Of a stretch of DNA of 64,000 nt, positions 52,425 through 62,335 are shown one piece after another (within the stretch, counting starts at the first letter, position 1; the number at the start of each line of letters is the position of its first letter). This stretch comes from Prevotellaceae bacterium UBA4361. Lineage in GTDB: Bacteria; Bacteroidota; Bacteroidia; Bacteroidales; Bacteroidaceae. Location: NCBI GenBank assembly GCA_002393575.1, contig DGSN01000071.1:64687-128686 (forward strand), given 5' to 3'. Under the pieces are notes generated by a model, which saw only the letters and a program-made list of their open reading frames with translations, did not search any database and was not told where the DNA came from. The position numbers and the translations under genes are program-made.

Positions 52425-53135
52425 ATGAAAAAGGCTTTCCTCTCTGTGGCTTTCGTGGCTGTGTCTTTTCTTGCTCAGGCACAGTATTCCTACATCGGCT
52501 TGCACAAATACGACGGCCAGCACAAGAATGAACTGTCGGGCTATGTGATGGTTGGCAAAAATGTGGTGTCGGGTTGGTTTGGAGGACTCGAACTGTCGTA
52601 CAAGCGCCATCTCACCGACCGCTGGCACATCGGTGCTGACATCCAGAACCAGTATGGCAAGCAGTTGTACTCGTCCGACATCCAAGGTGGCTACCGTTTG
52701 CCCGTTGGTTGGAGCGATTTCTACTTTGACGGCAAGGTGATGTATAACCGCTACCAGCGCTGGAACATCAATGAGATTGTCGGCAATCTTTCTATCACAT
52801 GGGAGACTCCTTATTTATATCTGCGTGTGGGCGAGTCGTACATCCATTACCAAACGGTGGATTTCGGCTATCGCGAACCTCTCACTTTCACCTTCGGAAC
52901 AGGGGTGAGCATCCGTCCCCGCTGGTATTCTTGGAACATCGGTCTTTTCTTCCGCAATTATGACGACTTCTACTACGAGAACTGGAACATCAACTGGGGA
53001 CTGAACTTCTACGCCACCTTAGCCAAGCGGATGCAGCTCTTCGGCGAGTTCAACATCCGTCCAGCAGGCAGTATGAGCCAGTTGGCCTCGAAATACGAGA
53101 CTTCAGGAAAATTAGGACTTAAATACGTGTGGTAA
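52425..53135 (+). CDS. Outer-membrane beta-barrel-like protein
   Basis: The 236-residue protein has a signal peptide (MKKAFLSVAFVAVSFLAQA). Amphipathic strands rich in Tyr, Trp and Phe end in GLKYVW, a terminal aromatic typical of barrel proteins. No family was recognised. Its stop is one base before the next start, so it is co-transcribed with the metallophosphoesterase. Confidence 0.72.
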   Translation: MKKAFLSVAFVAVSFLAQAQYSYIGLHKYDGQHKNELSGYVMVGKNVVSGWFGGLELSYKRHLTDRWHIGADIQNQYGKQLYSSDIQGGYRLPVGWSDFYFDGKVMYNRYQRWNINEIVGNLSITWETPYLYLRVGESYIHYQTVDFGYREPLTFTFGTGVSIRPRWYSWNIGLFFRNYDDFYYENWNINWGLNFYATLAKRMQLFGEFNIRPAGSMSQLASKYETSGKLGLKYVW

Positions 53136-53136
53136 G

Positions 53137-54177
53137 ATGAAAAAGATACAATCGGCATTATTGACTCTGACTGTGATGATTGCACTGGTGGCTTGCGAAA
53201 AAGTAAGCCCTATTGGTGTGCTTGTCAGCGGAACAGGTGTGGAAGACCGCGTGAAAATGTCACATCTCTATTTCCAGGACCACAAGGGCGAAGGCTACTA
53301 TTGGGACGCTTGCGGCAAGGATGAATACACTTTCCTCGTGGGTGCTGACAGTCATTTGACAAACGACAAGGGCCGATTGCAAGAGATGTTGCAAAACACA
53401 CTGGACAACAACGACTTGCTTTGTGCCCACTTGGGCGACATTGCCGACACTAAGGCTGAATACTATATTGATTTGGAGGATTTGATAAATGACTTCAAAT
53501 GGAAATACGCCAAGAAGCATTTTAAGGAGCAATACTTGGGAGATGTGGATGATGAAGAAGAGCTGGAGGACCCTGATAACTATATTTATACGGACACAGT
53601 AGAAGACAAGAGGTACGGAGTGGATGATGTGCCAATGCCGTTCTATCCTGTTGTGGGCAATCACGACATCACGCACAACGGCTGGGCTTTGTGGTCGAAT
53701 GTTTTCCATTCTTCTTTCTATGAGGTCCTTGTTATCGTCAATTACGACCCATTGGTTTGGGACCGTTTCATCTTCCTCGACACAGCCAGCGGCACGCTCG
53801 GTGCCGAGCAGGTGAAGCTGATAGAGGAGGACGGCTTTGTCTTGAGAGAGTATCTGGAGAGCAACATTCGCAATACTTTCGTGTTCAGCCATACCAACAT
53901 CTTCCGTCCTTCGTCTCTTCAGTTTGCCTCCACTTTTGCTCGTGAGGAAACATTCTTCCTGCTGAACCAGTTCAAGGAATGGGATACAAGCATCGTGTTC
54001 TGCGGTCATGTCCACAAATGGGATGAACAGGAAGTGAATGGCGTTCGTTACATCACGCTCGACTCCATGAGTGAACGCAACAGTCCTGCAGCGGGAGATT
54101 ACCTATTGCGTGTGCATGTGAAGGCGAATGGTGACATCAGTTGGGAACGTGTCCACATGAACTACGTAGCGAAGTAG
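53137..54177 (+). CDS. Lipoprotein calcineurin-like metallophosphoesterase
   Basis: The 346-residue protein has a lipobox (IALVAC, Cys20) and the metallophosphoesterase motifs GADSH, HLGDIAD, VVGNHDITH, FSHTN and FCGHVHKWD. The two-metal site is complete. It hydrolyses phosphate esters in the periplasm or at the surface; the substrate is unknown. It follows the outer-membrane protein without a gap, so the two may work together. The gap to the efflux operon contains that operon's promoter. Confidence 0.9.
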   Translation: MKKIQSALLTLTVMIALVACEKVSPIGVLVSGTGVEDRVKMSHLYFQDHKGEGYYWDACGKDEYTFLVGADSHLTNDKGRLQEMLQNTLDNNDLLCAHLGDIADTKAEYYIDLEDLINDFKWKYAKKHFKEQYLGDVDDEEELEDPDNYIYTDTVEDKRYGVDDVPMPFYPVVGNHDITHNGWALWSNVFHSSFYEVLVIVNYDPLVWDRFIFLDTASGTLGAEQVKLIEEDGFVLREYLESNIRNTFVFSHTNIFRPSSLQFASTFAREETFFLLNQFKEWDTSIVFCGHVHKWDEQEVNGVRYITLDSMSERNSPAAGDYLLRVHVKANGDISWERVHMNYVAK

Positions 54178-54249
54178 TTTCTTGTCAACTATTTGCCGTT
54201 ATTTGCACCATAATTTATATTAATTCTTGATGACTTCAGAAAAAAAGAG

Positions 54250-54257
54250 TATCTTTG
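54250..54257 (+). promoter_or_regulatory. RND operon promoter -7 box
   Basis: TATCTTTG lies 125 bp before the first efflux gene, with TTG at 54227-54229 as a possible -33 element. Confidence 0.6.
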
Positions 54258-54381
54258 TGGCGTTATATGTATGATGTACAATGGATTCATGTAGTCGGAT
54301 GACTGCATTCTACTACTATCGTTTAAAGCATATAGCTATACTCAAAGATTTGAATGTAATCAACAATAATATTAAAACAAC

Positions 54382-55506
54382 ATGAAAAAGAAAAGAGCAA
54401 TGACATGGGCTGTAGTCATCGTTACAGCTATTGGGTTCGCATCGTGTAAGGTCGATCAGCCCAAAATGACCAACTCGTCGTTTGAAACGATGACCGTAAC
54501 GAAGTCGGACATTGAAGTTCCTTACAAGTTCAGTGCCAGAATGAAAGGTCAGAACGATGTGACTATTACTCCTCAGGTGAGTGGACAGCTGATGAGGATT
54601 GCTGTCACTGAAGGTCAGCAGGTGAGAAAGGGGCAAACTCTCTTCGTCATCGATTCGCGTAACGCTCAGCTGGAATTGGAGGCAGCACAGGCGAACTTAC
54701 AGGCTGCTTTGGCTCAGGAGAATTCTGCCAAGCTGGAGTATGAGTCAAACAAGAACCTCTTTGACAAGAAGATTGTGAGCAGTTATATGCTGAACAACTC
54801 CGAGAATACTTACAAGCAAGCTAAGGCATCGGTGGCTCAGGCTCGTGCTGCCGTCAACCGTGCCAAGGTGAACCTCGGTTTCTGTACCATCACGGCTCCT
54901 GTGTCGGGTGTCATTGGTGAGATTGCTCTCCGTGTGGGTGATCAGGTTTCGCCGATAACTGAGCTGACCGTCTTGAGCGGAAACACCAATATGTATGCGG
55001 AGTTCTCCGTGACTGAGGCAATTGTAGAGGCTATGGTGCAGGAGGGTGTGAACGCCAAAGATGTTGAAAAATACATCGCTGCTCTGCCTGAAGCTACCTT
55101 TGTGATGAAGAATGGTACGGAGTATCCTCACAAGGGACGTGTCGTGAGTTTGACGGGTGTAGTGAATGCCTTGACAGGCTCTTTGACCAGCAAGGTGTCT
55201 TTCCCTAACCCTGAAGGTCATCTGTACTCTGGCATACAGGGTTCGGTTGTCATGCCTTTCTCCCAGAAGAACGTGATAATCATTCCGCAGAATGCCGTGG
55301 TTCGTTTGCAGGACAAGGCGTTTGTCTATAAGGTGAAGGCAGATAGCACTGCAACGGCGGTTGATGTGACGATGGAAGATACTGGAAACGGTAAGGACTT
55401 TATCATTACCAGTGGTCTGAAGGTGGGTGATAGGATTGTCGCTGTCGGTGCGAATAACGTGACGGAAGGACAGCGTGTGCTCTTCCCAGAAGAAGCAAAA
55501 AAGTGA
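54382..55506 (+). CDS. RND efflux periplasmic adaptor (membrane fusion protein)
   Basis: The 374-residue protein has a lipobox (GFASC, Cys21), a biotinyl-lipoyl-like domain (VTITPQVSGQLMRIAVTEGQQVRKGQTLFVIDS), a helical hairpin (QAALAQENSAKLEYESNK) and beta-barrel domains. It matches AcrA/MexA-type adaptors and joins the inner-membrane pump encoded next to the outer-membrane channel after it. No local TetR-type repressor is present. AGTGAAAA repeats fill the gap to the pump gene. Confidence 0.95.
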   Translation: MKKKRAMTWAVVIVTAIGFASCKVDQPKMTNSSFETMTVTKSDIEVPYKFSARMKGQNDVTITPQVSGQLMRIAVTEGQQVRKGQTLFVIDSRNAQLELEAAQANLQAALAQENSAKLEYESNKNLFDKKIVSSYMLNNSENTYKQAKASVAQARAAVNRAKVNLGFCTITAPVSGVIGEIALRVGDQVSPITELTVLSGNTNMYAEFSVTEAIVEAMVQEGVNAKDVEKYIAALPEATFVMKNGTEYPHKGRVVSLTGVVNALTGSLTSKVSFPNPEGHLYSGIQGSVVMPFSQKNVIIIPQNAVVRLQDKAFVYKVKADSTATAVDVTMEDTGNGKDFIITSGLKVGDRIVAVGANNVTEGQRVLFPEEAKK

Positions 55507-55610
55507 AAAGTGGAAAGTGAAAAGTGAAAAATCTTGGAAAGTACAAAGAACAAAGTATGAGGTATTCGCTTTCACGGACTAACTTCGTTAAACTTTAAAC
55601 GTCATTTCTA

Positions 55611-58600
55611 ATGAAGAACAACATCTTTATTAATAAATATGTGATGGCGTGTGCCATCTCGATTGTGATTGCACTGGTGGGCTACATTTCCATGACTACG
55701 CTGCCAGTGGAACAGTATCCTGATATTGCACCTCCTACGGTGTTGGTTTCTACTACCTATTCAGGTGCTGATGAGAACACGATTATGAAGTCGGTCATCC
55801 AGCCACTCGAAGAGGCAATCAATGGTGTGACTGACATGACCTACATGACCTCAAAGGCTTCGTCGAGCGGATATGTCAGCATCAATGTCTATTTCAAACA
55901 AGGTGTCGATGCCGACATGGCAGCGGTGAATGTGCAGAACCGTGTGACTCGTGCGCAAGCTCTGTTGCCTGCCGATGTGAACAAAGTCGGTGTGTCGGTA
56001 CAGAAACAGCAGAGCAACATCTTGCAGATTTTTGCCGTGAAGAGTGCTGACGGCAAGTATGACGAGGACTTCATCTCGAACTATGTCGATATTAACATCA
56101 AGCCTCGTCTGATGCGTATCACTGGTGTGGGTAACGTGCAGAGCTTGGGTAACACCTACGCTCTGCGTATCTGGCTGAAACCTGATGTGATGGCTCAGTA
56201 CGGACTGACACCAAACGACATCTTCGCTGCCATTGGTGGACAGAGTTTCGTGGCATCAATCGGTTCTTTAGGTGAACAGTCGGGCAACTCCTACCAGTAC
56301 TCTATGCAGTACAAGGGTACGCTGAAAAGCGTTGAGGAGTTCAACGACATCGTGCTTCGCACCAGCGATGGTGGTCACATGCTGCACCTGAGCGATGTGG
56401 CAGATGTGAAGATTGGTGCCATGAGCTACAACTACACATCGAATATCCAGGACCGCCCAGGTGCTCTGTTCATGGTGTTCCAGGCTCCAGGCGCTAACGC
56501 TACTCAGGTGAATGCCCGCATCAACAAGACGTTTGAAGAGTTGAAGGCGACAATGCCTGCTGGACTGGAGTTCGTGACCTTGATGACCAGCGACGACTTC
56601 CTCTTCGCTGCCATCCACAACGTGGTGGAAACACTCGTCATCGCCATTATCCTCGTGATTCTCGTGGTGTTCTTCTTCTTGCAGAACTTCAAGGCAACCC
56701 TCATCCCGTCTATTTCAATCATCGTGTCGCTGCTGGGTACCTTCGCCATTGTTTCGATGGCAGGTTTCTCGCTCAACATCCTGACGCTGTTTGCATTGGT
56801 GCTCGCCATCGGTACGGTGGTCGATGATGCCATTGTGGTGGTCGAAGCCGTCATGGCGAAGATGGAGGGTGGCATAAGTGATGCCCGCGAAGCCACACGT
56901 CAGGCAATGAGCGAAGTGTCGGTGGCAGTTGTCTCGTGTACCTTGGTGTTCATGGCTGTGTTTATCCCTGTGATGTTCATGCCAGGCACGTCAGGAACAT
57001 TCTTCACCCAGTTTGGTGTGACGATTGCATCGTCTGTAGGTCTTTCATGTATATCTGCCTTGACGCTCTGTCCTGCCCTCTGCGCCATTATGATGCGCGT
57101 CACTGAAGGCAAGAAGGAAGGCAAGAACTTGACCTATTACACGAAGAAAGCATATACAGTCAGCTATAATGCTATATATAATAAGTATAGTAAAGCCGTT
57201 CAGAAGTTCATCAAGCGTCCTGTGCTTGCATGGAGCTTGCTGGCTGTTGCCGCTGCGCTGTTGGTGTTCTTCATGAGGAGTCTGCCTTCGGGTCTTGTGC
57301 CTCAGGAAGACCAGGGCGTGTTCTTGGCTGAGATTCGTACTCCAGAAGGTACTACGCTGCAGCAGACACGTGAGATAGTGAAGAAGGTGGAGGCTAAGGT
57401 GAAGAAGATTCCTGAGCTGGAGAGCTTCGCCGTATGTTGTGGTTTCGGTATGGGTTCGGGTGAAGGCTCCAACTTTGCCACGCTTGTTGTCCGTCTGAAG
57501 AATTGGGACGAACGTCCAGGCATGAACCACCTGCTAACCCTCGCCATGTACCGTTTCTACTTCGACTGCATGGACATCAAGAATGTGGTGGTGCAACCTT
57601 TCGAGTTGCCACAGATTCCTGGCTATGGTACGAACAACAGTGTGAACCTTGTGGTGGAGGACCCTACCGACGGAAACTTGTCGGAATTTGCCAAGAAGAC
57701 CGAGCACTTCTTAGCCAAGTTGTCGGAACGTCCAGAGATTGGCTACGCTGTGTCAACCTACTCTGAGCGTTATCCTAAGTATCAGGTAGATGTGGATGCA
57801 GCCCAGTGCAATCGTGCTGGTGTGTCGCCAGCAGATGTGCTCAACACGCTTGGTGCTTTCTGTGGTGGCTCCTACATCGGTAACTTCAACCAGTTTGGTA
57901 AGGTCTATCGCATCATGTCTGCTGCCTCGCCTGAATATCGCCTCGACCCATCGTCGCTGCAAAACATTTTCGTGCAGGTGAAGGGTGGCAAGATGGCTCC
58001 TATCTCTGAGTTCGTCTCGCTGAAGGAGATTGTCGGACCTGCTAACATCGAGCACTTCAACCTCTTCCAGAGTATCACTTGCTACGTGACTGCTGGTAGT
58101 GGCTATACTGAAGGTGATGCTCACAAGGCAATCGCTGAGGTATTCAAGGAGGAGATGCCTACAACGGCCACTTACGAGTACAGTGGTATGTCGCGTGAGT
58201 TGGAGGAAGCTTCAGGCTCTAATGCTACTGCTCTCATTTATGTCATCTGTGCCATCCTGATTTATCTCATCCTTGCTTCGCTTTACAACTCTTGGTTCAC
58301 GCCGTGGGCAGTGCTGTTCAGCGTGCCATTTGGTCTGATGGGTGCCTTCGTGTTTGCCTACTTCGGCCACTTGCTCCAGCTGCCAGGCATGGACAACAAC
58401 ATCTACTTGCAGACGGGTGTCATCATGCTGATTGGTCTGCTGGCGAAGACTGCCATTCTGATTACCGAGTTTGCCTCCGAGCGTCGTGCCCAGGGCATGA
58501 GCATCGTGGATGCGGCATTTGAGGCTTGCAAGGAGCGTCTGCGTCCTATTCTGATGACCGTTGTCACGATGATTGCGGGTATGATTCCACTCGTCATCGA

Positions 58601-58784
58601 AGGTGGTGCAGGTGCCAATGGTAACCGTGCCCTTGCCCTTGGTGTCATCGGTGGTATGACAATTGGTACCATCGCTCTGCTGTTCGTTGTTCCAGCCTTC
58701 TTCATCGTGTTCCAGAAACTGCACGAGCGTTTCCAAGGAAAGGATGCAGAAAAGAATAGTGTTGAAGTAAAAACAGAGGAATAA
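55611..58784 (+). CDS. RND multidrug efflux pump (HAE1/AcrB type)
   Basis: The 1057-residue pump has 12 membrane helices and the AcrB landmarks: TLPVEQYPDIAPPTV near the N-terminus, the proton-relay Asp-Asp in GTVVDDAIVVVEAVMAKM, the duplicated halves, and LVPQEDQGVFL at the start of the second half. It exports hydrophobic compounds using the proton gradient. It lies between the adaptor and the outer-membrane factor, three bases before the latter. Confidence 0.96.
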   Translation: MKNNIFINKYVMACAISIVIALVGYISMTTLPVEQYPDIAPPTVLVSTTYSGADENTIMKSVIQPLEEAINGVTDMTYMTSKASSSGYVSINVYFKQGVDADMAAVNVQNRVTRAQALLPADVNKVGVSVQKQQSNILQIFAVKSADGKYDEDFISNYVDINIKPRLMRITGVGNVQSLGNTYALRIWLKPDVMAQYGLTPNDIFAAIGGQSFVASIGSLGEQSGNSYQYSMQYKGTLKSVEEFNDIVLRTSDGGHMLHLSDVADVKIGAMSYNYTSNIQDRPGALFMVFQAPGANATQVNARINKTFEELKATMPAGLEFVTLMTSDDFLFAAIHNVVETLVIAIILVILVVFFFLQNFKATLIPSISIIVSLLGTFAIVSMAGFSLNILTLFALVLAIGTVVDDAIVVVEAVMAKMEGGISDAREATRQAMSEVSVAVVSCTLVFMAVFIPVMFMPGTSGTFFTQFGVTIASSVGLSCISALTLCPALCAIMMRVTEGKKEGKNLTYYTKKAYTVSYNAIYNKYSKAVQKFIKRPVLAWSLLAVAAALLVFFMRSLPSGLVPQEDQGVFLAEIRTPEGTTLQQTREIVKKVEAKVKKIPELESFAVCCGFGMGSGEGSNFATLVVRLKNWDERPGMNHLLTLAMYRFYFDCMDIKNVVVQPFELPQIPGYGTNNSVNLVVEDPTDGNLSEFAKKTEHFLAKLSERPEIGYAVSTYSERYPKYQVDVDAAQCNRAGVSPADVLNTLGAFCGGSYIGNFNQFGKVYRIMSAASPEYRLDPSSLQNIFVQVKGGKMAPISEFVSLKEIVGPANIEHFNLFQSITCYVTAGSGYTEGDAHKAIAEVFKEEMPTTATYEYSGMSRELEEASGSNATALIYVICAILIYLILASLYNSWFTPWAVLFSVPFGLMGAFVFAYFGHLLQLPGMDNNIYLQTGVIMLIGLLAKTAILITEFASERRAQGMSIVDAAFEACKERLRPILMTVVTMIAGMIPLVIEGGAGANGNRALALGVIGGMTIGTIALLFVVPAFFIVFQKLHERFQGKDAEKNSVEVKTEE

Positions 58785-58787
58785 ATC

Positions 58788-60212
58788 ATGAAAAGACTAA
58801 GATATATTATCACTGCTGCAGCCGTTAGCTTCCTGCTTACGGGCTGCGGCCTTTACAAGAAGTACGAGTCGAAGGCAACCGTGCCTTCCGACGCATTCGG
58901 TACGACAAAGGACATCGTTTTGGCTGAAGGCGAAACGTCGTTGGCACAGATGTCATGGCGTGAGTTCTTCACCGACCCATTGCTGCAACAGCTCATCGAG
59001 CAGGGATTGGCAAACAACACCGATCTGAATTCCGCTCGCATTGCTGTGGAGAAGAGTGAGGCTTCGCTGAAGATGGCGAATATGGCTTACTTGCCTTCAC
59101 TCACCTTCTCGCCACAAGGAACGTTGGCGAAGTTCGACGACAATCCGTGGTCGAAGACTTACAACTTGCCTTTGCAACTGTCGATGGATATTGACGTGTT
59201 CGGTAGTATCACTAACAAGAAACGTGCTGCCAAGGCAGTCCTCCTGCAATCGCAAATCCGAGAGGAGTCTGTCCATGCCAATCTCATCAGCACCATCGCC
59301 CAGCAGTATTTCATGCTCCAGGTGCTCGACCGTCAGTTGGAGATTCTGATGATGACCGACAGCCTTTGGAAGGCTTCACTCGAAACTCAGAAAACCCTTT
59401 GGGAGAATGGCAAGTCGTACAGCACTGCTGTCAACCAGATGGAGTCGTCTTACCTCAATGTGAAGACGCAGATTGTCGATACACATCGTAACATCCGTTC
59501 TACTGAGAATGCCCTTTGCCGTTTGCTTGCCATCACTCCGCAGCACATCGACCGCTCGAAGTGGGGCACTTCAGCTCTCCATCATCCTGATGCAAAGGGC
59601 AACTCAGGCCAGCGTATGTTCGACACGCAGTACCTCCGCATCGGAGTGCCTGCATCCTTGCTCGAACTGCGTCCTGACATCCGCATCGCCAACCATGCTA
59701 TGGAGGAAGCGTTTTACAACACTCAGGCTGCTCGCGCTGCATTCTATCCTACCATCACGCTCAATGGTGCTATCGGATGGACCAACTCAGCAGGTGGAGT
59801 CGTTACCGACCCAGGCAAGTTGCTCCTTAACTTCATAGGTCAGCTCTCGCAGCCAATTTTAGCTCGTGGTAAACTCCGTGCCAACCTCAAAATCAGTCAG
59901 CTCTCCGAGCAGGATTTGCAGAAGCGATACGTTCAGACTGTCATCAATGCTGGCAATCAAGTGAACGAAGCAATGGCTGACTGCCAGGCTGCTCGTGAGA
60001 AATATGGCTACTACCATCGTCAGGTGGAGGTGCTTCATGAGGCATACAAGGGTACTCACGAACTGATGGACAACGGTAAGGCAAACTACCTCGAAGTCCT
60101 CACAGCACAGGAGTCCTTGCTTAGTGCCCAGCTCAGCGAAGCCATGAATATGTACAACGGTTCCAAGGCTGTCATCGCACTCTACATCGCGCTGGGTGGA
60201 GCAACTAAATAA
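58788..60212 (+). CDS. RND efflux outer-membrane factor (TolC/NodT family)
   Basis: The 474-residue lipoprotein (lipobox LLTGC, Cys19) has the paired helical hairpins of OprM/NodT-type factors: WREFFTDPLLQQLIEQGLANN, LLELRPDIRIANHAMEEA and YLEVLTAQESLLSAQLSEAM. It completes the tripartite pump from the inner membrane to outside. It is the last gene of the operon. AAGTACAAAGAACAATG-type repeats follow. Confidence 0.94.
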   Translation: MKRLRYIITAAAVSFLLTGCGLYKKYESKATVPSDAFGTTKDIVLAEGETSLAQMSWREFFTDPLLQQLIEQGLANNTDLNSARIAVEKSEASLKMANMAYLPSLTFSPQGTLAKFDDNPWSKTYNLPLQLSMDIDVFGSITNKKRAAKAVLLQSQIREESVHANLISTIAQQYFMLQVLDRQLEILMMTDSLWKASLETQKTLWENGKSYSTAVNQMESSYLNVKTQIVDTHRNIRSTENALCRLLAITPQHIDRSKWGTSALHHPDAKGNSGQRMFDTQYLRIGVPASLLELRPDIRIANHAMEEAFYNTQAARAAFYPTITLNGAIGWTNSAGGVVTDPGKLLLNFIGQLSQPILARGKLRANLKISQLSEQDLQKRYVQTVINAGNQVNEAMADCQAAREKYGYYHRQVEVLHEAYKGTHELMDNGKANYLEVLTAQESLLSAQLSEAMNMYNGSKAVIALYIALGGATK

Positions 60213-60376
60213 TAATAGTTAAAAGTGAAAAACCTCTATTAAGTACAAAGAACAATGTACATGATTTTAGTGTTTAGGGTTTAGTCTAATCCCTTTAATC
60301 CTTTAAATCCCTAATTGTACTTTGTAAATCGTACTTTGTACTTAACTGAGGCTTTTCACTCTAATCCTCTTACGAC

Positions 60377-61366
60377 ATGCCCAGCACTTTTCGAATGCTT
60401 ACAGCAGTCATCACCATGCTTTGCGCCTGCACTGTTACCCCTTTGCAGGCGCAAAAGCTATGGCATACGTTGCATCGCGTTGATAGTCTGCTGTCTTCAC
60501 GCTACCGACGTGGCAATATCGACACGCTCTACATCACCCGTCCTTCCACCAACTGGACACTGACGGCGAGAGTCAACGTGTCGGGTGCCGAAATTTCTAT
60601 GCAGGGAAAAGACATGGGAGTGCCTTTCAAGTCGGAAATCGCTGCCGACTTCAAGTCCACACTCAGTCTCGGATTCAACTATCTCGGCGTGTCGGTGAGT
60701 TTGGCACTCAATCCTGCCAAACTCATGGGCAAATACAAGGACTTCGAACTGAACCTCAATTCCTACAGCAACCGCTGGGGATTCGATTTCATCTATCAGG
60801 ATGCCCACAACTTCACGGGTTGGTTCGAATCGAAAGGTCAACCCCGCATAGAGTTGCCGTCCGATGTGCTGACCATGAATTCGCTGAACGTGAATTTCTA
60901 CTACGCCTTCAACCATCGTCGCTTCTCCTATCCAGCAGCCTTCTCGCAGAGCTACATTCAGCGACGTTCCGCAGGCAGTTTCCTCTTGGCACTGTCAGGT
61001 CAGGGACAAAAAACTGAGACGAAGAAACAGATGGAGTCCTTGCTCCGAGTCACGAACATCGGTATCGGGGCAGGCTATGGCTACAACTGGGTGCCTACAC
61101 GCAACTGGCTCTTCCATATTTCCGCCCTGCCTACTTTCACCGTCTTTAGCCACACATCGCTCACTGTTGACAGCGAGCGCATTCCTCTCAAATACCATTT
61201 CCCCGAAGTCATCATCACAGCCCGTGCAGCCATTGTCCGTCAGTTCGGCAAAATGTTCGTCGGTTGGACATCGGTATATAATTACACGAATATTGGCGAC
61301 GAAAACGACCTATCCATCCAAAACACCAAGTGGCGCACCCGCCTTCTCTTCGGTTTTAGACTTTAA
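60377..61366 (+). CDS. DUF4421 outer-membrane-like protein
   Basis: The 329-residue protein has a signal peptide (about 1-25) and a beta-barrel-like body. It matches DUF4421: HRVDSLLSSRYRRGNIDTLYI at the start, the RPSTNWTLTARVNVSG segment, and a final RTRLLFGFRL with terminal aromatic residues. Function unknown. It stands between the efflux operon and a lipoprotein gene, 29 bp from the latter. Confidence 0.85.
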   Translation: MPSTFRMLTAVITMLCACTVTPLQAQKLWHTLHRVDSLLSSRYRRGNIDTLYITRPSTNWTLTARVNVSGAEISMQGKDMGVPFKSEIAADFKSTLSLGFNYLGVSVSLALNPAKLMGKYKDFELNLNSYSNRWGFDFIYQDAHNFTGWFESKGQPRIELPSDVLTMNSLNVNFYYAFNHRRFSYPAAFSQSYIQRRSAGSFLLALSGQGQKTETKKQMESLLRVTNIGIGAGYGYNWVPTRNWLFHISALPTFTVFSHTSLTVDSERIPLKYHFPEVIITARAAIVRQFGKMFVGWTSVYNYTNIGDENDLSIQNTKWRTRLLFGFRL

Positions 61367-61395
61367 CCCATTTTTAAAACAACACAAAACAAAAC

Positions 61396-62214
61396 ATGAA
61401 ACACATGAAACGATGGATGCTCACTGCCATCTTCACCATGACCAGCGTCAGTGTTTTCCTCACATCTTGCAAAGGAACAGACGCTGACATCTCCCTCGTA
61501 AACGGTACACTCGACGCACCATTACCCATTGATTCAGTTCCAGCACAAGTGATGGAGGCAATCGAAAATGCCAACCGTTTCCACTGCTCCGACATCATGA
61601 GCGACACGCTGAACAACATCAGCGTAACCAGTATCGGTGCGGTAAGCCTTGGGGCAGAAGAAACTTCGACCGAAGGCTATGGCATAGTCATTACCAAGGG
61701 ATCTGTTTCAACCACATTCCCACACATGCGCAACGTCCGCCAGCCACAGGCTCACTACGATGCCAGCACAGGCAATCTCTGGCTCACCACCAGTGCGATG
61801 GAAGGAACAGGCGTTCAGGTGGAATGTCTCCAGCAGATTCGTTTCCATGAGAACGACTCGGCTTATCTGGTACATGCCATCAATCCCTACGATGTGCAGC
61901 AAGCACTTTGCAATCGTTTAGGCTATCGTATCGATGGCCAGCAAGTGACGCTCTACGACCAGCAGCGAATGTTGACCACCGCCACCAACACCATCACCGA
62001 CATGGGAGGTTTTGACGACGAATGTCCCCTGTGGATAGGAGAACAGATACAATACGACCTCAGCGGCAACACACCACATCTGCTCATCACACCAGGCGTG
62101 AAGTTTACCACGGGCCTTGTACTCACCTACGACGACATGCCAACCCTCACTGCCCCTATCACCATAGGCGATGATGCACAGACAACCATCGGACAACTCG
62201 AAGTCCTCAAGTAA
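61396..62214 (+). CDS. Lipoprotein of unknown function
   Basis: The 272-residue protein has a lipobox (FLTSC, Cys25) after a start that may be either of two close ATGs (61396 or 61405). The body is Thr- and Asp-rich with no recognised domain. The close spacing to the DUF4421 gene suggests a two-gene unit. Confidence 0.7.
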   Translation: MKHMKRWMLTAIFTMTSVSVFLTSCKGTDADISLVNGTLDAPLPIDSVPAQVMEAIENANRFHCSDIMSDTLNNISVTSIGAVSLGAEETSTEGYGIVITKGSVSTTFPHMRNVRQPQAHYDASTGNLWLTTSAMEGTGVQVECLQQIRFHENDSAYLVHAINPYDVQQALCNRLGYRIDGQQVTLYDQQRMLTTATNTITDMGGFDDECPLWIGEQIQYDLSGNTPHLLITPGVKFTTGLVLTYDDMPTLTAPITIGDDAQTTIGQLEVLK

Positions 62215-62282
62215 CAGAATCTTTATAGCAATAGAAAGTCTTTTCATTTATTTCAACAAACAGCATTACTCGCAAACACAAA

Positions 62283-62322
62283 GTAGGAGGTAAACACCTT
62301 AGCATTTACCTCCTACTCAAAA
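62283..62322. terminator. Bidirectional terminator
   Basis: GTAGGAGGTAAA (62283-62294) pairs with TTTACCTCCTAC (62305-62316) between convergent genes. Confidence 0.82.
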
Positions 62323-62335
62323 TAAACTGATAGTC